This document shows, piece by piece, positions 47,981 to 56,796 of a stretch of DNA of 64,000 nucleotides (within the stretch, counting starts at the first letter, position 1; each line of letters opens with the position of its first letter). The stretch lies in assembly GCA_039889245.1 (NCBI GenBank), contig JAZGVH010000002.1, positions 1,674,001 through 1,738,000 of the forward strand, given 5' to 3'. The notes beneath the pieces are model-generated. The model saw only the letters and a program-made list of their open reading frames with translations, was not told the DNA's origin and did not search any database. This stretch comes from Dermatophilaceae bacterium Soc4.6 (GTDB lineage Bacteria > Actinomycetota > Actinomycetes > Actinomycetales > Dermatophilaceae). A program made the position numbers and the translations under genes.

Positions 47981-48655
47981 ATGTCGATGCTGCGGCTTGC
48001 CCGCCCCTGGCACCTGCTCACCCTCAGTGCGGCGGTGGTCGCGCTGGTCCTCCAGCTCGTGCTGATCCTCCAGGGGCAGACCACGGTCGACGGCGTCGTC
48101 GCCAGCACCGGGGGCGAGGCCGTGCGGCGCTACTTCTCGTACTTCACCATCCAGTCCAACCTCCTCGTGGCCGTGTCGACCTTCCTCATCGTGAGCGGGC
48201 GTTGTGACAGTCGGGCCTTCCGCGTGGTGCGGCTGGCGTCGCTCGTCGGCATCGCGGTCACCGGGGTCGTCGCCGCGGTGGCCCTGCCCCCGTCGCCGAC
48301 CTACACCACGGCCAACCTGCTCTGCGACCGGCTGCTGCACGTCGCCGTACCGGTGCTGACCGTGGTCGGCTGGGTGGCGTTCGGCCCCCGCGATCGAGCC
48401 GCGGTGCGCGACATCCCGCCGGCGCTCGCCTGGCCGGTCGTGTGGCTGGTGGCCACCCTGTCGCTCGGCCCCGTCGTCAACTGGTATCCCTACCCGTTCC
48501 TCGACGTGGGCACCCTCGGGCTGCCCCGCGTGCTGGTGACGTGCCTGCTGGTGGCGGTGTTCTTCGTGGCGCTGTGCGCCCTGGCCGTCGGGCTCGACGC
48601 CCGCCTCTCGGGGAGGTCCCGACCGTCCACTCCAGGACACCCAGGCGCGGTGTGA
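47981..48655 (+). CDS. Pr6Pr family membrane protein
   Basis: 224 residues with six predicted membrane helices. Family markers are YFTIQSNLLVAVSTFLIVSG in the second loop, LCDRLLHVAVPVLTVVGWVAF and NWYPYPFLDVGTLGLPRVL. The family has six TM helices and no established function. The gene is on its own and divergent from the PspC gene. Confidence 0.85.
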   Translation: MSMLRLARPWHLLTLSAAVVALVLQLVLILQGQTTVDGVVASTGGEAVRRYFSYFTIQSNLLVAVSTFLIVSGRCDSRAFRVVRLASLVGIAVTGVVAAVALPPSPTYTTANLLCDRLLHVAVPVLTVVGWVAFGPRDRAAVRDIPPALAWPVVWLVATLSLGPVVNWYPYPFLDVGTLGLPRVLVTCLLVAVFFVALCALAVGLDARLSGRSRPSTPGHPGAV

Positions 48656-48727
48656 CGTCGTACGCCTCTGGACGGCGTGAGGCGCGGCGGGATGGGTGGG
48701 CAGAGAACCAACGGGTATGACAGGCCC

Positions 48728-49117
48728 ATGAGCCCTGAGCGCACCAGCTTCCCGTTCGCCTTCGAGGACCGCTACGTCGCGCCCGCTCGACTCTTCGGCG
48801 TGACGCCGGCCTCCACGTCGATCGTCGTGGAGGCCGGGCGACTGGTCGCGCACTTCGGTCCGTGGCACGTCGACACCCCGTTGGCCAACATCGCCTCGGT
48901 GACCATCACCGGCCCCTACGCGTTCCTCAAGACCGCCGGACCAGCCCACCTCGGCATCACCGATCTGGGCCTGACCTTCGCCACGAACTCGCGCGAGGGC
49001 GTCTGCCTGGTGCTGCACGAGCGCATCCGGGGGATTGACCCGCGTGGCTGGATCCGGCACTCCAACCTCACCCTGACCCCGCAGGACTGCCCCGGACTGG
49101 CCTCCGCCCTGCGTTGA
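48728..49117 (+). CDS. conserved hypothetical protein
   Basis: 129 residues, beta-rich, without signal peptide. Segments such as RLVAHFGPWHVDTPLANIASV and ITGPYAFLKTAGPAHLGITDLGLTFATN recur in actinobacterial hypothetical proteins that look like PH-domain folds. The function is unknown. The ATG at 48728 was chosen; earlier codons are in frame but lack a ribosome-binding site. Confidence 0.7.
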   Translation: MSPERTSFPFAFEDRYVAPARLFGVTPASTSIVVEAGRLVAHFGPWHVDTPLANIASVTITGPYAFLKTAGPAHLGITDLGLTFATNSREGVCLVLHERIRGIDPRGWIRHSNLTLTPQDCPGLASALR

Positions 49118-49154
49118 CCCGCACCGCGGTCCAACGGCCGCGGTGGTCGCGGAT

Positions 49155-49982
49155 TCAGGGCTGAGCCGGGCCAGCTGCCGGAGCGGTGGGAGCCGCCGTC
49201 GTGGGAGCGGTGGGCACAGCACCGGGGACCTGTGCGGTCGAGGTGGGGTCCGGCGTGGCGGTGGGGCTCGCGCTGGGCTCCGTCGGCGTCGTGGTCCAGC
49301 TGGACGACGGCGTGGGCGAGGCCGTGCCGCTGGCGATCCCGGTCGGGAGCGACGCGGTCGGGCCGGTGGTCGGCACGAGCGGAAGTGACGGAACGGTCGG
49401 CGCGACAGGACTGCTCGAGGCACCAGACCCCGTGACGGCCTCCCCGATGGAGGTGCCCGTCGAGGTTGAGTCGGAGATCGGGTGACCGAGCACGCGCTCG
49501 ACCCCGGTGATGGCGCCGAGCGCGACGACGATTCCCAGGACGAGGCCTCCGGCGAGCCGAAGCCGGCGCCGGCGAGCCGCCGCTGGGTCGTCAGGAACCG
49601 GCTCCGACGTGGTCACCGGGGACACCGGCGACACCCGGGTCGCCAGTGGTGGAAGAGCACCCGCGACACGCCGCGTCGTGAGGCGCCCTCCGGCCGTGCG
49701 GATCGAGTGGGCGTAGACCGCCGTGCCGGTGGTCGCCACCAAGGAGCCCACGACGGCGCCGATGAGGGTGCCGGCGACTCCGAGGTAGGAGGCGGCCACG
49801 GCCGCGGTCGCGCTGGCCAGGGCGCTCCCGAGCACCTGCGGCAGGCTCAGCCCGAGCCTCGGGCGCGGCGGCCCGCTCTCGGCGGGACCACTCGGCGGCG
49901 GCGGGGTCTGCGGGGTCAGTGTGTCGGAGGAGGACGTGCTGGACGTGAGGGGCATACGGAGAGAAGGGCCTTCGTGTTTCAT
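49155..49982 (-). CDS. membrane protein with Ser/Thr/Pro-rich extracellular tail
   Basis: 275 residues. A disordered N-terminus leads to two hydrophobic segments, LGSALASATAAVAASYLGVAGTLIGAVVGSLVATTGTAVY, then a basic stretch ARRRRLRLAGGLVLGIVVALGAI with another segment, then a long Ser/Thr/Pro/Ala tail (for example ATPDPTSTAQVPGAVPTAPTT). The tail may be outside the cell and could be glycosylated. No known domain was recognised. The ATG at 49982 is one of several possible starts. Confidence 0.6.
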   Translation of the reverse strand: MKHEGPSLRMPLTSSTSSSDTLTPQTPPPPSGPAESGPPRPRLGLSLPQVLGSALASATAAVAASYLGVAGTLIGAVVGSLVATTGTAVYAHSIRTAGGRLTTRRVAGALPPLATRVSPVSPVTTSEPVPDDPAAARRRRLRLAGGLVLGIVVALGAITGVERVLGHPISDSTSTGTSIGEAVTGSGASSSPVAPTVPSLPLVPTTGPTASLPTGIASGTASPTPSSSWTTTPTEPSASPTATPDPTSTAQVPGAVPTAPTTAAPTAPAAGPAQP

Positions 49983-50112
49983 GGTTCGGTCACGCTGGAG
50001 GCCACCGTCGGCACTGCCGGCGGTCGTCTCGCGTCTCGTCTCGTCGTCCGCTTGGTCGGACCCCTCCACGATACGGCGCCTGTCTAAGCGTGACCTGTGA
50101 CGTCGGTCCCCA

Positions 50113-50891
50113 CAGGAGCAGCTGGACAGCGGCTACTCCATCGACGGGGCCTTCGCCGAGTACGCCGTCGCCAGCTCGACCTACGTCGTGACCGTGCCCC
50201 ACGGCATCAGTGCGCTCGACGCAGCGCCGCTCACCTGCGCCGGCCTCACCACCTACAAGGCGCTGAAGGTCGCGCACGTCGAGCCCGCCGAGCGGGTCGG
50301 CATCTTCGGCATCGGGGGCCTGGGGCATCTCGCGGTGCAGTACGCGCACATCATGGGCGGCACCGTCGTGGCGGTCGACATCGAGGACACCAAGCTGGCA
50401 CTGGCCCGAGAGCTCGGCGCCAGCCAGGTGGTCAACGCCGCCGAGACCGACCCGGTTGCCGCCATCCAGGCGGAGGGCGGGCTCGACGTCGCCCTGGTGC
50501 TGGCCGCGTCACCGGTCGTCTTCGAGCAAGCCTTCGCGTCACTGCGCCGCGCGGTCGTCTCGTCTGCGTTGCCCTCCCGCCGAAGGGCACCATGGCCATC
50601 TCGATCTTCGACACGGTGATCAAGGGCATCTCGGTCATCGGCTCCATCGTCGGCACCCGCCAGGATCTCGCGGAGGTCTTCGCCCTGCATGCGGCAGGAC
50701 GCACCCGGGTCGTCGCCGAGACCCGCACGATCGAGCAGGTCAACGACGCGATCGCCGAGGTCCTCTCGGGTGCCGTGACGGCGCGTCTCGTCTTCGAGTT
50801 CGAGCCGGCAGCAGACCTCCCCGTGGTCGTGGCCGTCGAGACCGGCCGCGTTGCGGCCCCTCGGCTCGTCAGCGCGGCGGGCCGATCTTGA
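50113..50891 (+). pseudogene. truncated, frameshifted zinc alcohol dehydrogenase
   Basis: Remnant of an AdhP-type zinc alcohol dehydrogenase. The readable part starts at SGYSIDGAFAEYAV, roughly residue 110 of a normal enzyme, and includes the Rossmann motif GIGGLGHLAVQYA. After FASLRR (about 50555) the frame changes by one base, and the rest reads RLVCVALPPKGTM, then DTVIKGISVIGSIVGTR, in another frame, with the usual C-terminus near 50820. The first third with the catalytic zinc ligands is missing. It lies just before the tRNA-Lys and the island. Confidence 0.75.
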
Positions 50892-51128
50892 CCAGCCACG
50901 CGCACGGCAGCCACGTCGTCCCGGCGCGACATCCGATTGGGTGATCACGGCAGCATCTCGACCTCAAGCCGAGGTAATGCCACTTCATCGGGGGTGAGGG
51001 CTGGCACCACACGACGGCGACAACGGCCTCGCCGTCACCCGGCCACAACGAGGACCGTCTCCTGGGGCTCGGGTAGGCTCGCCGCCAGATCGGTCCCGGC
51101 TCGCGCCATGCGTGGAAGGGGCCGTTCG

Positions 51129-51201
51129 GGGCCTCTAGCTCAATGGTTAGAGCTGCGGACTTTTAATCCGTAGGTTGTGGGTTCGAGTCCCACGGGGCCC
51201 A
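51129..51201 (+). tRNA. tRNA-Lys (anticodon TTT)
   Basis: 73-nt cloverleaf. The acceptor arms GGGCCTC and GGGGCCC pair with one G-U, the D stem is GCTC/GAGC, the anticodon stem GCGGA/TCCGT encloses loop CTTTTAA with anticodon TTT, the T stem is GTGGG/CCCAC with TTCGAGT, and A is the discriminator. CCA is not encoded. Its 3' end is the probable integration site of the downstream element. Confidence 0.95.
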
Positions 51202-51275
51202 CTACGTATCCCCGCAGGTCAGGCGCGCTCTCGGTCGGGAATCGAGAGGTCGTATGCCTAGTTCGACGCCCCCAG

Positions 51276-51299
51276 TGGTGCAGTTGGTGGTGCAGTTGG
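51276..51299 (+). repeat. 12-bp direct repeat near the excisionase gene
   Basis: TGGTGCAGTTGG occurs twice in tandem, between the tRNA 3' end and the excisionase-like gene. Direct repeats at this place can be arm-type binding sites for an integrase or for the small regulator. This is only suggested by position. Confidence 0.4.
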
Positions 51300-51427
51300 G
51301 CGGCTCATCCGGTCGCTGTAGCGCTCACCGGCTGCCGCTGACTCAGTACGTCTCACCCCGTCGCAGGCGCTCGCACGGTCCCTGCGCGGGTGAGCCCCCA
51401 CAGCCCCCTGCCCCGCTTTCGGTAGGC

Positions 51428-51736
51428 GTGACCGAGATGACTTTCGACGATGTCCGCTCCATTGCCGAGCGCATTGACCAGCGGCTCCGGTCCATGGCCG
51501 AACACGAAGCCGCCATCAGGGCCGACCTCCAGGCACTGTCGTCCCTGACCCTGCCCGCTGCCGATGACCACCTCCTCGACGTCGCCGCCGCCGCGAGCTG
51601 GCTGGGGGTCTCCAGGGCCACGATGTTTCGCCTCATCCGCAACGACCCTCAGCTGCGTCACGTGAAGGTCGGTAAGCGCACCCTGTTCCGACCCGAGGAC
51701 CTGCGTGGCTATGCCGCCCGTCTGGCGGAGTCATGA
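51428..51736 (+). CDS. excisionase-like helix-turn-helix protein
   Basis: 102 residues. The C-terminal half is a MerR/excise-type winged helix: LLDVAAAASWLGVSRATMFRLIRNDPQLRHVKVGKRTLFRPEDL. The N-terminal half is helical. The stop overlaps the integrase start (ATGA), a typical excisionase-integrase pair. Start GTG at 51428; ATG at 51437 is the alternative. Confidence 0.75.
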   Translation: MTEMTFDDVRSIAERIDQRLRSMAEHEAAIRADLQALSSLTLPAADDHLLDVAAAASWLGVSRATMFRLIRNDPQLRHVKVGKRTLFRPEDLRGYAARLAES

Positions 51737-52944
51737 GCCCGACCCGGTCGGCCAACGGCCGATCCTCGATCTACCGGGACACCGGTGGGACGTGGCACGG
51801 GTGGGTCACGATGGGGCGCGATGAGAACGGTCGGGCCGTCCGCCGCCACGTCCGCGCCCGCACCAAGGCGGCCGCGACCGATCGCGTCACCGAGCTCGAA
51901 GGCCAGCGCCGCAGCACCGCACAGCTCGCCGCCACCAACTCGCGCCAAACCCTCGGCCAATGGCTCGACGAGTGGCTCGTGCACATCAAGCGCAGCCGCA
52001 AGACGAGGACGTTCACCACCTACGAGTCACTGGTGCGCACCCACTGCGCGGGTCTGCGGGACACCCAGCTGAACACCGTCACCGTGCGTCAGATTGACGA
52101 CCTCCTCGACCACGTCGCGACGACGGTCAGCCCGACCACTGCCGGCAACGTGCACCGCACCCTGCGGGCCGCGTTCTCGACAGCGGTCCGACGCGGGCTC
52201 ATCCCCGCCAACCCCTGCCGGTACGCCACTGTTGCCCGGGTGCACCACGTCGAGGTCCAACCCCTGACCGTGCCCGACGTACACCAGATCCTGACGGCCG
52301 CGAAATGCCAGCGCAACGCCCCGAGATGGTCGGTCGCGCTCGCCCTCGGACTTCGCCAGGGCGAGGCCCTCGCGCTGAAGTGGAGCGACCTCGACCTCGA
52401 CGCCGGCACGCTCACCGTCCGCCGCCAACTCCAGCGCCACCCATGGGAACACGGCTGCAGCGAGGCCGCGCCCGCACACACCCCCGCTCGCTGTCCCCAC
52501 CGTCACGGTGGCGGGCTGCGCTTCGACGACACCAAGAGCGGGGCCGGTCGGCGCCGGCTGGCGATCCCCCCGCAGATGCTTCCCCACATGCTGGACCACC
52601 GAAGAGCACAAGCCGAGGAGCGGCTCAGGGCAGGCTCAGGATGGCGCGACCTCGAGCTCGTCTTCGCGCGACCCGACGGCTCTCCCATCGACCCCCGCAC
52701 CGACTACCAAACGTGGAAGACGCTGCTGGCCACCGCTGGCGTCCGTGCCGCCCGGCTGCACGACGCCCGCCACACTGCGGCCACCCTGCTGCTCGCCCAA
52801 GGTGTCGACGGCCGCGTCGTCATGAGCCTCATGGGCTGGAGTCAAGCGGTGCTGCTCACCCGGTACCAACACGTCATGGACTCGATGCGGATCGACGCCG
52901 CCGAGAGAGTCGGCCATGCGATCTGGGGCGACGCCGGCTTCTGA
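51733..52944 (+). CDS. tyrosine site-specific integrase
   Basis: Phage/ICE-type tyrosine recombinase of 403 residues. An arm-binding N-terminus (WHGWVTMGRDENGRAVRRHVRA), a core-binding SAM-like domain (LGQWLDEWLVHIKRS), and a catalytic domain with Arg in GLRQGEALALKW, His-x-x-Arg in LHDARHTAATLLL and the nucleophilic Tyr in LTRYQHVM. All catalytic residues are present, so it may be active. It lies directly downstream of tRNA-Lys, which sets the left end of the island. Confidence 0.93.
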   Translation: MSPTRSANGRSSIYRDTGGTWHGWVTMGRDENGRAVRRHVRARTKAAATDRVTELEGQRRSTAQLAATNSRQTLGQWLDEWLVHIKRSRKTRTFTTYESLVRTHCAGLRDTQLNTVTVRQIDDLLDHVATTVSPTTAGNVHRTLRAAFSTAVRRGLIPANPCRYATVARVHHVEVQPLTVPDVHQILTAAKCQRNAPRWSVALALGLRQGEALALKWSDLDLDAGTLTVRRQLQRHPWEHGCSEAAPAHTPARCPHRHGGGLRFDDTKSGAGRRRLAIPPQMLPHMLDHRRAQAEERLRAGSGWRDLELVFARPDGSPIDPRTDYQTWKTLLATAGVRAARLHDARHTAATLLLAQGVDGRVVMSLMGWSQAVLLTRYQHVMDSMRIDAAERVGHAIWGDAGF

Positions 52945-53083
52945 CTTGAGAGGGGCCTGCGGGACCACGCACCCGAGCGGCAGCGAAAAGCGTCAGGTGC
53001 GAACCGTCAGGCTCGGCCGGTGAACGGATGCGCCCTCCCGCGCACGAAGACGCGCCCTCCGTTGAAGGAGCTCATTCAGACCC

Positions 53084-54331
53084 TCAGGACCGTTGTCCTG
53101 GAATGATGCTGGGGTCTTGGCGGGCGAGGTAGTCGGCCATTCCGGGGACGGTAAACGCGATCCGGCCGTACTCGGGTGAGTAGATCAGGCCCTTGTCGAT
53201 GAGCTGGCCGCGGGCGACGCTGGTGGCTTTCTGCGACGACGACAGGGCGGACACCACGTCGGCGGTCGCGACCGCGGCCGTGTCATTGCCCACCGTGGCC
53301 CCCGGGTGTCGCGGTTGCCCGCCCCGGACGAGGTTGGCCATCGCGTGCAGGTAGGCCCGCTCAGTGGGGGTGGCTCGTTCCCACCTCGAGGGGAAGAAGC
53401 CGGCGTCGAGCTGCTCCCACCCGACGGTGATCGCGAGCCGCGCGTCGGCGACGGTGAAGACGGCGTCGGGGGCGAGGTCCCAGATCGCGGCCCCGAAGGT
53501 CTGCAGGAAGTACGGGTAGCCGTTGCTGACCTGCACCAGCTCGGCCAGCGCGTCCGGGGCGTAGTCCGCACCGAAGCGGCGGGCCGGCTCCGCCAGAGCG
53601 TCAGCGGCGTCAGCCGGGGACAGCGGCCCGATCGTGGTGTACGTGAAGAGCCGCTCAGCGTAGGAACGGGCCGAGCTGAGGACGGCCGGTAGGTTCGGCA
53701 GCCCGGCCCCGATCAGGAAGAACGGCAGCTCGCGCTGGTTGGCCATGTGCTGCACCGACAGCAACGCGGCCAGCAGTTCCACGTCGAGGTCCTGCAGCTC
53801 GTCGATGAATACCGCCAACGCCGACCCCTCTTGCTTCAAGACGGTGCACACGTCCTCGACCAGCTCCGGCAGGTCAATCTCCAACGTTCCCGTCCCGGCC
53901 CGCTCCATGCTCGTCGCCGGCGCCTCCCGGCTCATCGCGACGGGCCCCACCGAGACGGTGAACGACCCGATCACCTCCTGCAGCGTCCGCAGCACATGCT
54001 CGGCCCGGCGGCGGTGGCTGAACCGGCGCACCGCCGCCAGCAGCTCCCGCCCGAACTGGTGACGCACCGCCGCGGCCCCCGACCGCGAGGTCTGCGCCTC
54101 CAACGAGATCGTCACCCAGTCCGCAGGCTCCGCCACCGTGGTTCGCAAGTAGTTCAGCAACGCCGTCTTACCCACTCCCCGCAGCCCCGACAGCATCACC
54201 CCCCGGTCCGAGAGCCCGCGCGCGCTCCGAGCGACGACGAGGTCGAACGCGTCGATCAAGGCCTCCCGGCCCGTCAACGCCGGAGGCTGCCGACCCGACC
54301 CGGGGGTGTAGGGGTTCAGTTCTAAGTGCAT
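53084..54331 (-). CDS. AAA ATPase (ORC/STAND-like) of the island
   Basis: 415 residues. Walker A GLRGVGKTALLNYL near residue 50, Walker B LAVFIDELQDLDVEL and the sensor region FFLIGAGLPNLPAVL indicate an AAA ATPase of the AAA_16/ORC1 type. The C-terminal part contains a winged-helix-like region (VSALSSSQKATSVARGQLIDKGLIY). Such lone ATPases occur on mobile islands; roles in regulation, plasmid functions or phage defence are possible and cannot be separated here. It is a single gene on the minus strand. Confidence 0.82.
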   Translation of the reverse strand: MHLELNPYTPGSGRQPPALTGREALIDAFDLVVARSARGLSDRGVMLSGLRGVGKTALLNYLRTTVAEPADWVTISLEAQTSRSGAAAVRHQFGRELLAAVRRFSHRRRAEHVLRTLQEVIGSFTVSVGPVAMSREAPATSMERAGTGTLEIDLPELVEDVCTVLKQEGSALAVFIDELQDLDVELLAALLSVQHMANQRELPFFLIGAGLPNLPAVLSSARSYAERLFTYTTIGPLSPADAADALAEPARRFGADYAPDALAELVQVSNGYPYFLQTFGAAIWDLAPDAVFTVADARLAITVGWEQLDAGFFPSRWERATPTERAYLHAMANLVRGGQPRHPGATVGNDTAAVATADVVSALSSSQKATSVARGQLIDKGLIYSPEYGRIAFTVPGMADYLARQDPSIIPGQRS

Positions 54332-54426
54332 GAGCAGACTCTAACGCGTTCTAGGAATGTTACTTAGATCGCAATCATTGGCTTAGACTCTGATCACGGC
54401 CGAGGTACCGAGCCCTGTGTCGCCGG

Positions 54427-55563
54427 CTAGGTGACGGGTTGGTCGTTGGGTGGGGGCAGGGTGCTGCCGTCGCGCAGGATCACGGGGCCGACGGCTGCGG
54501 AGTGGGGTGCGGGTGGCGGTGGGAGGGGTGTCGGGATGGGCGCCGGTGACGGCGGCGTCGGCTGGGTGATCGTGGTGCCGTACGCCGGTGGGGTGGGCGA
54601 CGGCTTCGCAGTGGGGTCGACGAGGTCGGCCAGGGTCGGGGCATCGTCGAGACGGGGCACACCCAGGGGTGGCAGACCAAGGAGGTCGAGGACGGTCTTG
54701 CCGATGCTGGGGTGGCCGTTCCAGCGGGAGTCGATCCCGGACCGGACCGGCCCGCCGAACATCAGCAGCGGCACCCGCGGCCCGTAGGCGAGCTGGACCC
54801 CGTCGGGGGTTTGTTCCAGGTTCGGGGTGATGACGTGGTCGTCGTACCCGCCCCAGTCGTCCCAGCTGAGCAGGAACACGGTGGTGTCCCACAGTCCGGC
54901 GGTGACGACGGCGTCGACGGCCTGCCAGATCTTGTCCTGGCCCCGGGTGACGTCGGCTACGGGGTGCTCGTCGTAGGGGCTGTCATGCCACACCATCGAC
55001 AGCTCCGGCAGCCCACCGTTCGTGGCGTCGGTCACGAAGTCGTCGGACCGCACGATGTTCTTTGAGCCGGTCAGTTGCTGGTAGAAGTTCACCGGGTAGC
55101 CGGACGAGCCGGTGTAGGCCTTCCAGGTGAGGCCGTGGTCGCCGGCGTGCCCGGGCAGGGAGGGCATGTCCCATACGGGGTCGGTCTGGGCGCGCGGCGG
55201 GTTGCGCAGCGTGGGGCTCTGCCCGCCGATGATGAGCAGGTGGTTCGGGGTGGAGTTCGTGCCGAACCCGGAGCAGTGGTTCTCGCAGAAGGCTCCGGTC
55301 TTGGCCAGCCAGGCGTAGTACGGGAGGACCGCGTCGGTGTCGATCTGGGTGTGCGCTGCCGGGGTCGCAGCCCTGTTCGCTTGGGCGTGCAGCCATTTCG
55401 CGTACGCCGCGCGGGTGTGCGCCTGGTCGTGCGCCGGCGGGTTCGGCTGGGTCGGCCAGCCGGTCGCTACGTTCGCCCCCCAGGCCCGCATCGAGGTGAA
55501 GTAGTGGTCGGTGGTGTGGTTCTCCTGCGTGAACACCACCACCCGCTCGACGATCTTGGCCAT
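54427..55563 (-). CDS. phospholipase C / acid phosphatase family phosphoesterase
   Basis: 378 residues of the phosphoesterase family that includes bacterial phospholipase C and acid phosphatase A. The start VVVFTQENHTTDHYF carries the metal/nucleophile motif ENxTxDxYF, and VFLLSWDDWGGYDDHV and PNHLLIIGG match the C-terminal active-site region. Most relatives have a signal peptide; none is seen here, as the ATG at 55563 starts almost at the fold. The tail from 320 on is Pro-rich. A 10-bp tandem repeat lies upstream. Confidence 0.8.
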   Translation of the reverse strand: MAKIVERVVVFTQENHTTDHYFTSMRAWGANVATGWPTQPNPPAHDQAHTRAAYAKWLHAQANRAATPAAHTQIDTDAVLPYYAWLAKTGAFCENHCSGFGTNSTPNHLLIIGGQSPTLRNPPRAQTDPVWDMPSLPGHAGDHGLTWKAYTGSSGYPVNFYQQLTGSKNIVRSDDFVTDATNGGLPELSMVWHDSPYDEHPVADVTRGQDKIWQAVDAVVTAGLWDTTVFLLSWDDWGGYDDHVITPNLEQTPDGVQLAYGPRVPLLMFGGPVRSGIDSRWNGHPSIGKTVLDLLGLPPLGVPRLDDAPTLADLVDPTAKPSPTPPAYGTTITQPTPPSPAPIPTPLPPPPAPHSAAVGPVILRDGSTLPPPNDQPVT

Positions 55564-55630
55564 GAACCCACCATGGCGCCCACACGGTGGCCACGGCAAG
55601 CAAACACTTCACGATGCTGGTGCGCGTTTG

Positions 55631-55678
55631 GTCGGGGCTGGTCGGGGCTGGTCGGGGCTGGTCGGGGCTGGTCGGGGC
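55631..55678. repeat. 10-bp tandem repeat (about 5 copies)
   Basis: GTCGGGGCTG is repeated four times exactly from 55631 to 55670, and a fifth partial copy (GTCGGGGC) follows to 55678. It lies 68 bp and more upstream of the phosphoesterase start. The repeat is not a CRISPR because it has no spacers. It may bind a regulator or vary in copy number. Confidence 0.85.
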
Positions 55679-55801
55679 CACGGCCAAGTTCGCCTACCTG
55701 CCCCAGGGCGGACCACCCCGCCCCGGGGACCGGCTTGAGCACCGACCAGCTTTTGGCCGGCCGGCCTGACCCTGCGGCCGCGGCTCGAGGAGCCGCCTGG
55801 A

Positions 55802-56131
55802 TCAGTGGGCGGCGGCGTACGCGTCGACGATCTCCGCCTTGACGCGACCTCGAGCGGAGACCTCGTACCCGTTGGCCGCGGCCCACTCCCGGACCGCGCT
55901 CAGGTCGACGCGCTTTCCCGCCGAGCGGGGGCCCTTACGGGGACTGCCGCGACGCCCTACGACCTTGGTCGCCGCGCCGATATACGGCTTCATCAGCTTG
56001 TCGAACGCGGTCTTGTTCTTGGTGCTCAGATCAATCGTGTACTCGGTGCCGTCGTAGGTGAAGGTGACAGCGGAAGCGTCAGCCGAGCCGTCGAGGTCAT
56101 CGGTAATCTGCTCGATCACAGTGCGGGCCAT
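55802..56131 (-). CDS. lsr2: nucleoid-associated silencer Lsr2
   Basis: Lsr2 of 109 residues, an H-NS-like xenogeneic silencer that binds AT-rich DNA. The N-terminal oligomerisation domain starts MARTVIEQITDDLDGSADA with VTFTYDGTEYTIDLSTKNKTAF; the C-terminal DNA-binding domain has VREWAAANGYEVSARGRVKAEIVDAY, where the RGR AT-hook-like loop is present. This copy lies in the island, so it is likely an additional lsr2 beside a chromosomal one. It may silence its own AT-rich neighbourhood. Confidence 0.93.
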   Translation of the reverse strand: MARTVIEQITDDLDGSADASAVTFTYDGTEYTIDLSTKNKTAFDKLMKPYIGAATKVVGRRGSPRKGPRSAGKRVDLSAVREWAAANGYEVSARGRVKAEIVDAYAAAH

Positions 56132-56796
56132 GCCCCAAGTGTCCCCTGCCGCGTGGTCGACGCGAGCACGCAACGCCGCCGGCCCCGGAGCACCCCCCAA
56201 CCCCTCGGCGGCGGCGTCAAGGCTCATCAGTGCCTGGCTGGTCAAGACACAATGACGACGGCAGGCCAGATCTCGTCGTCTGTATCGGGAAGGATGGCAC
56301 GAATGTGCATCTATCGCCGATAGTCCACCTTATGTCAGAAACTAGTCTGCGTACTGCACCAGATGAATCACCGGCACCCGCCTCTTCGTTGATCCCGGCC
56401 TGCACGCCGGTGGCCCTCGTCCTCGGCGTCACCGCCGCCCTGGTAACCGCGCTCCAGGTCGGCGCGCGGCACCTTGCCCGCCTTGAGCACTCCCCTGCGG
56501 GCCGCCGCCAAGGGGTGCTCTGCGACGCGCCGACCCGTTCGGCCACCACCCGACGGTCCATGCCGGGTCCGTAACATGGCGCCGACCGGAACCGCACCTT
56601 TTGCAATGGCCATGCGGGATCGCGAGGGTTCCGGCGGTGCTTGCAACAGCAATCGAGCCCGTTGCGGGCTCGGTGCTTGAGCTACTCTGGCAGGTTGCCG
56701 CACGTCATGTTTGCGATGATGTCCATCTCCCTGACCCTGCCTCAGAGGAAAATCCCCGATGACGGGCTTGGCCTGTGATCTTCACATTGATCTCTG
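56132..56796. other. 665-bp stretch without a confident gene
   Basis: Codon use here does not fit any frame well. A plus-strand ORF at 56332-56574 (80 codons) with one hydrophobic segment VALVLGVTAALVTAL is the only candidate, but no ribosome-binding site supports it. A perfect 8-bp hairpin (56654-56661/56665-56672) is present. I see nothing else. Confidence 0.5.
56654..56672. terminator. hairpin in the gap before the 56.8-kb gene
   Basis: CGAGCCCG-TTG-CGGGCTCG, a perfect 8-bp stem with a 3-nt loop. It could end transcription of the minus-strand hypothetical gene at 56797. Confidence 0.4.

Noticed and set aside
51129-51201. Right attachment site (second copy of the tRNA 3' end) inside the window
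   Set aside because: I looked for the T-arm/acceptor sequence downstream and did not see it, so the island end is not called.
55631-55678. CRISPR array
   Set aside because: Copies are 10 bp and directly adjacent with no spacers.
56230-56574. 114-residue plus-strand ORF
   Set aside because: No ribosome-binding site, no recognisable domain and poor codon bias; only mentioned as a weak possibility.
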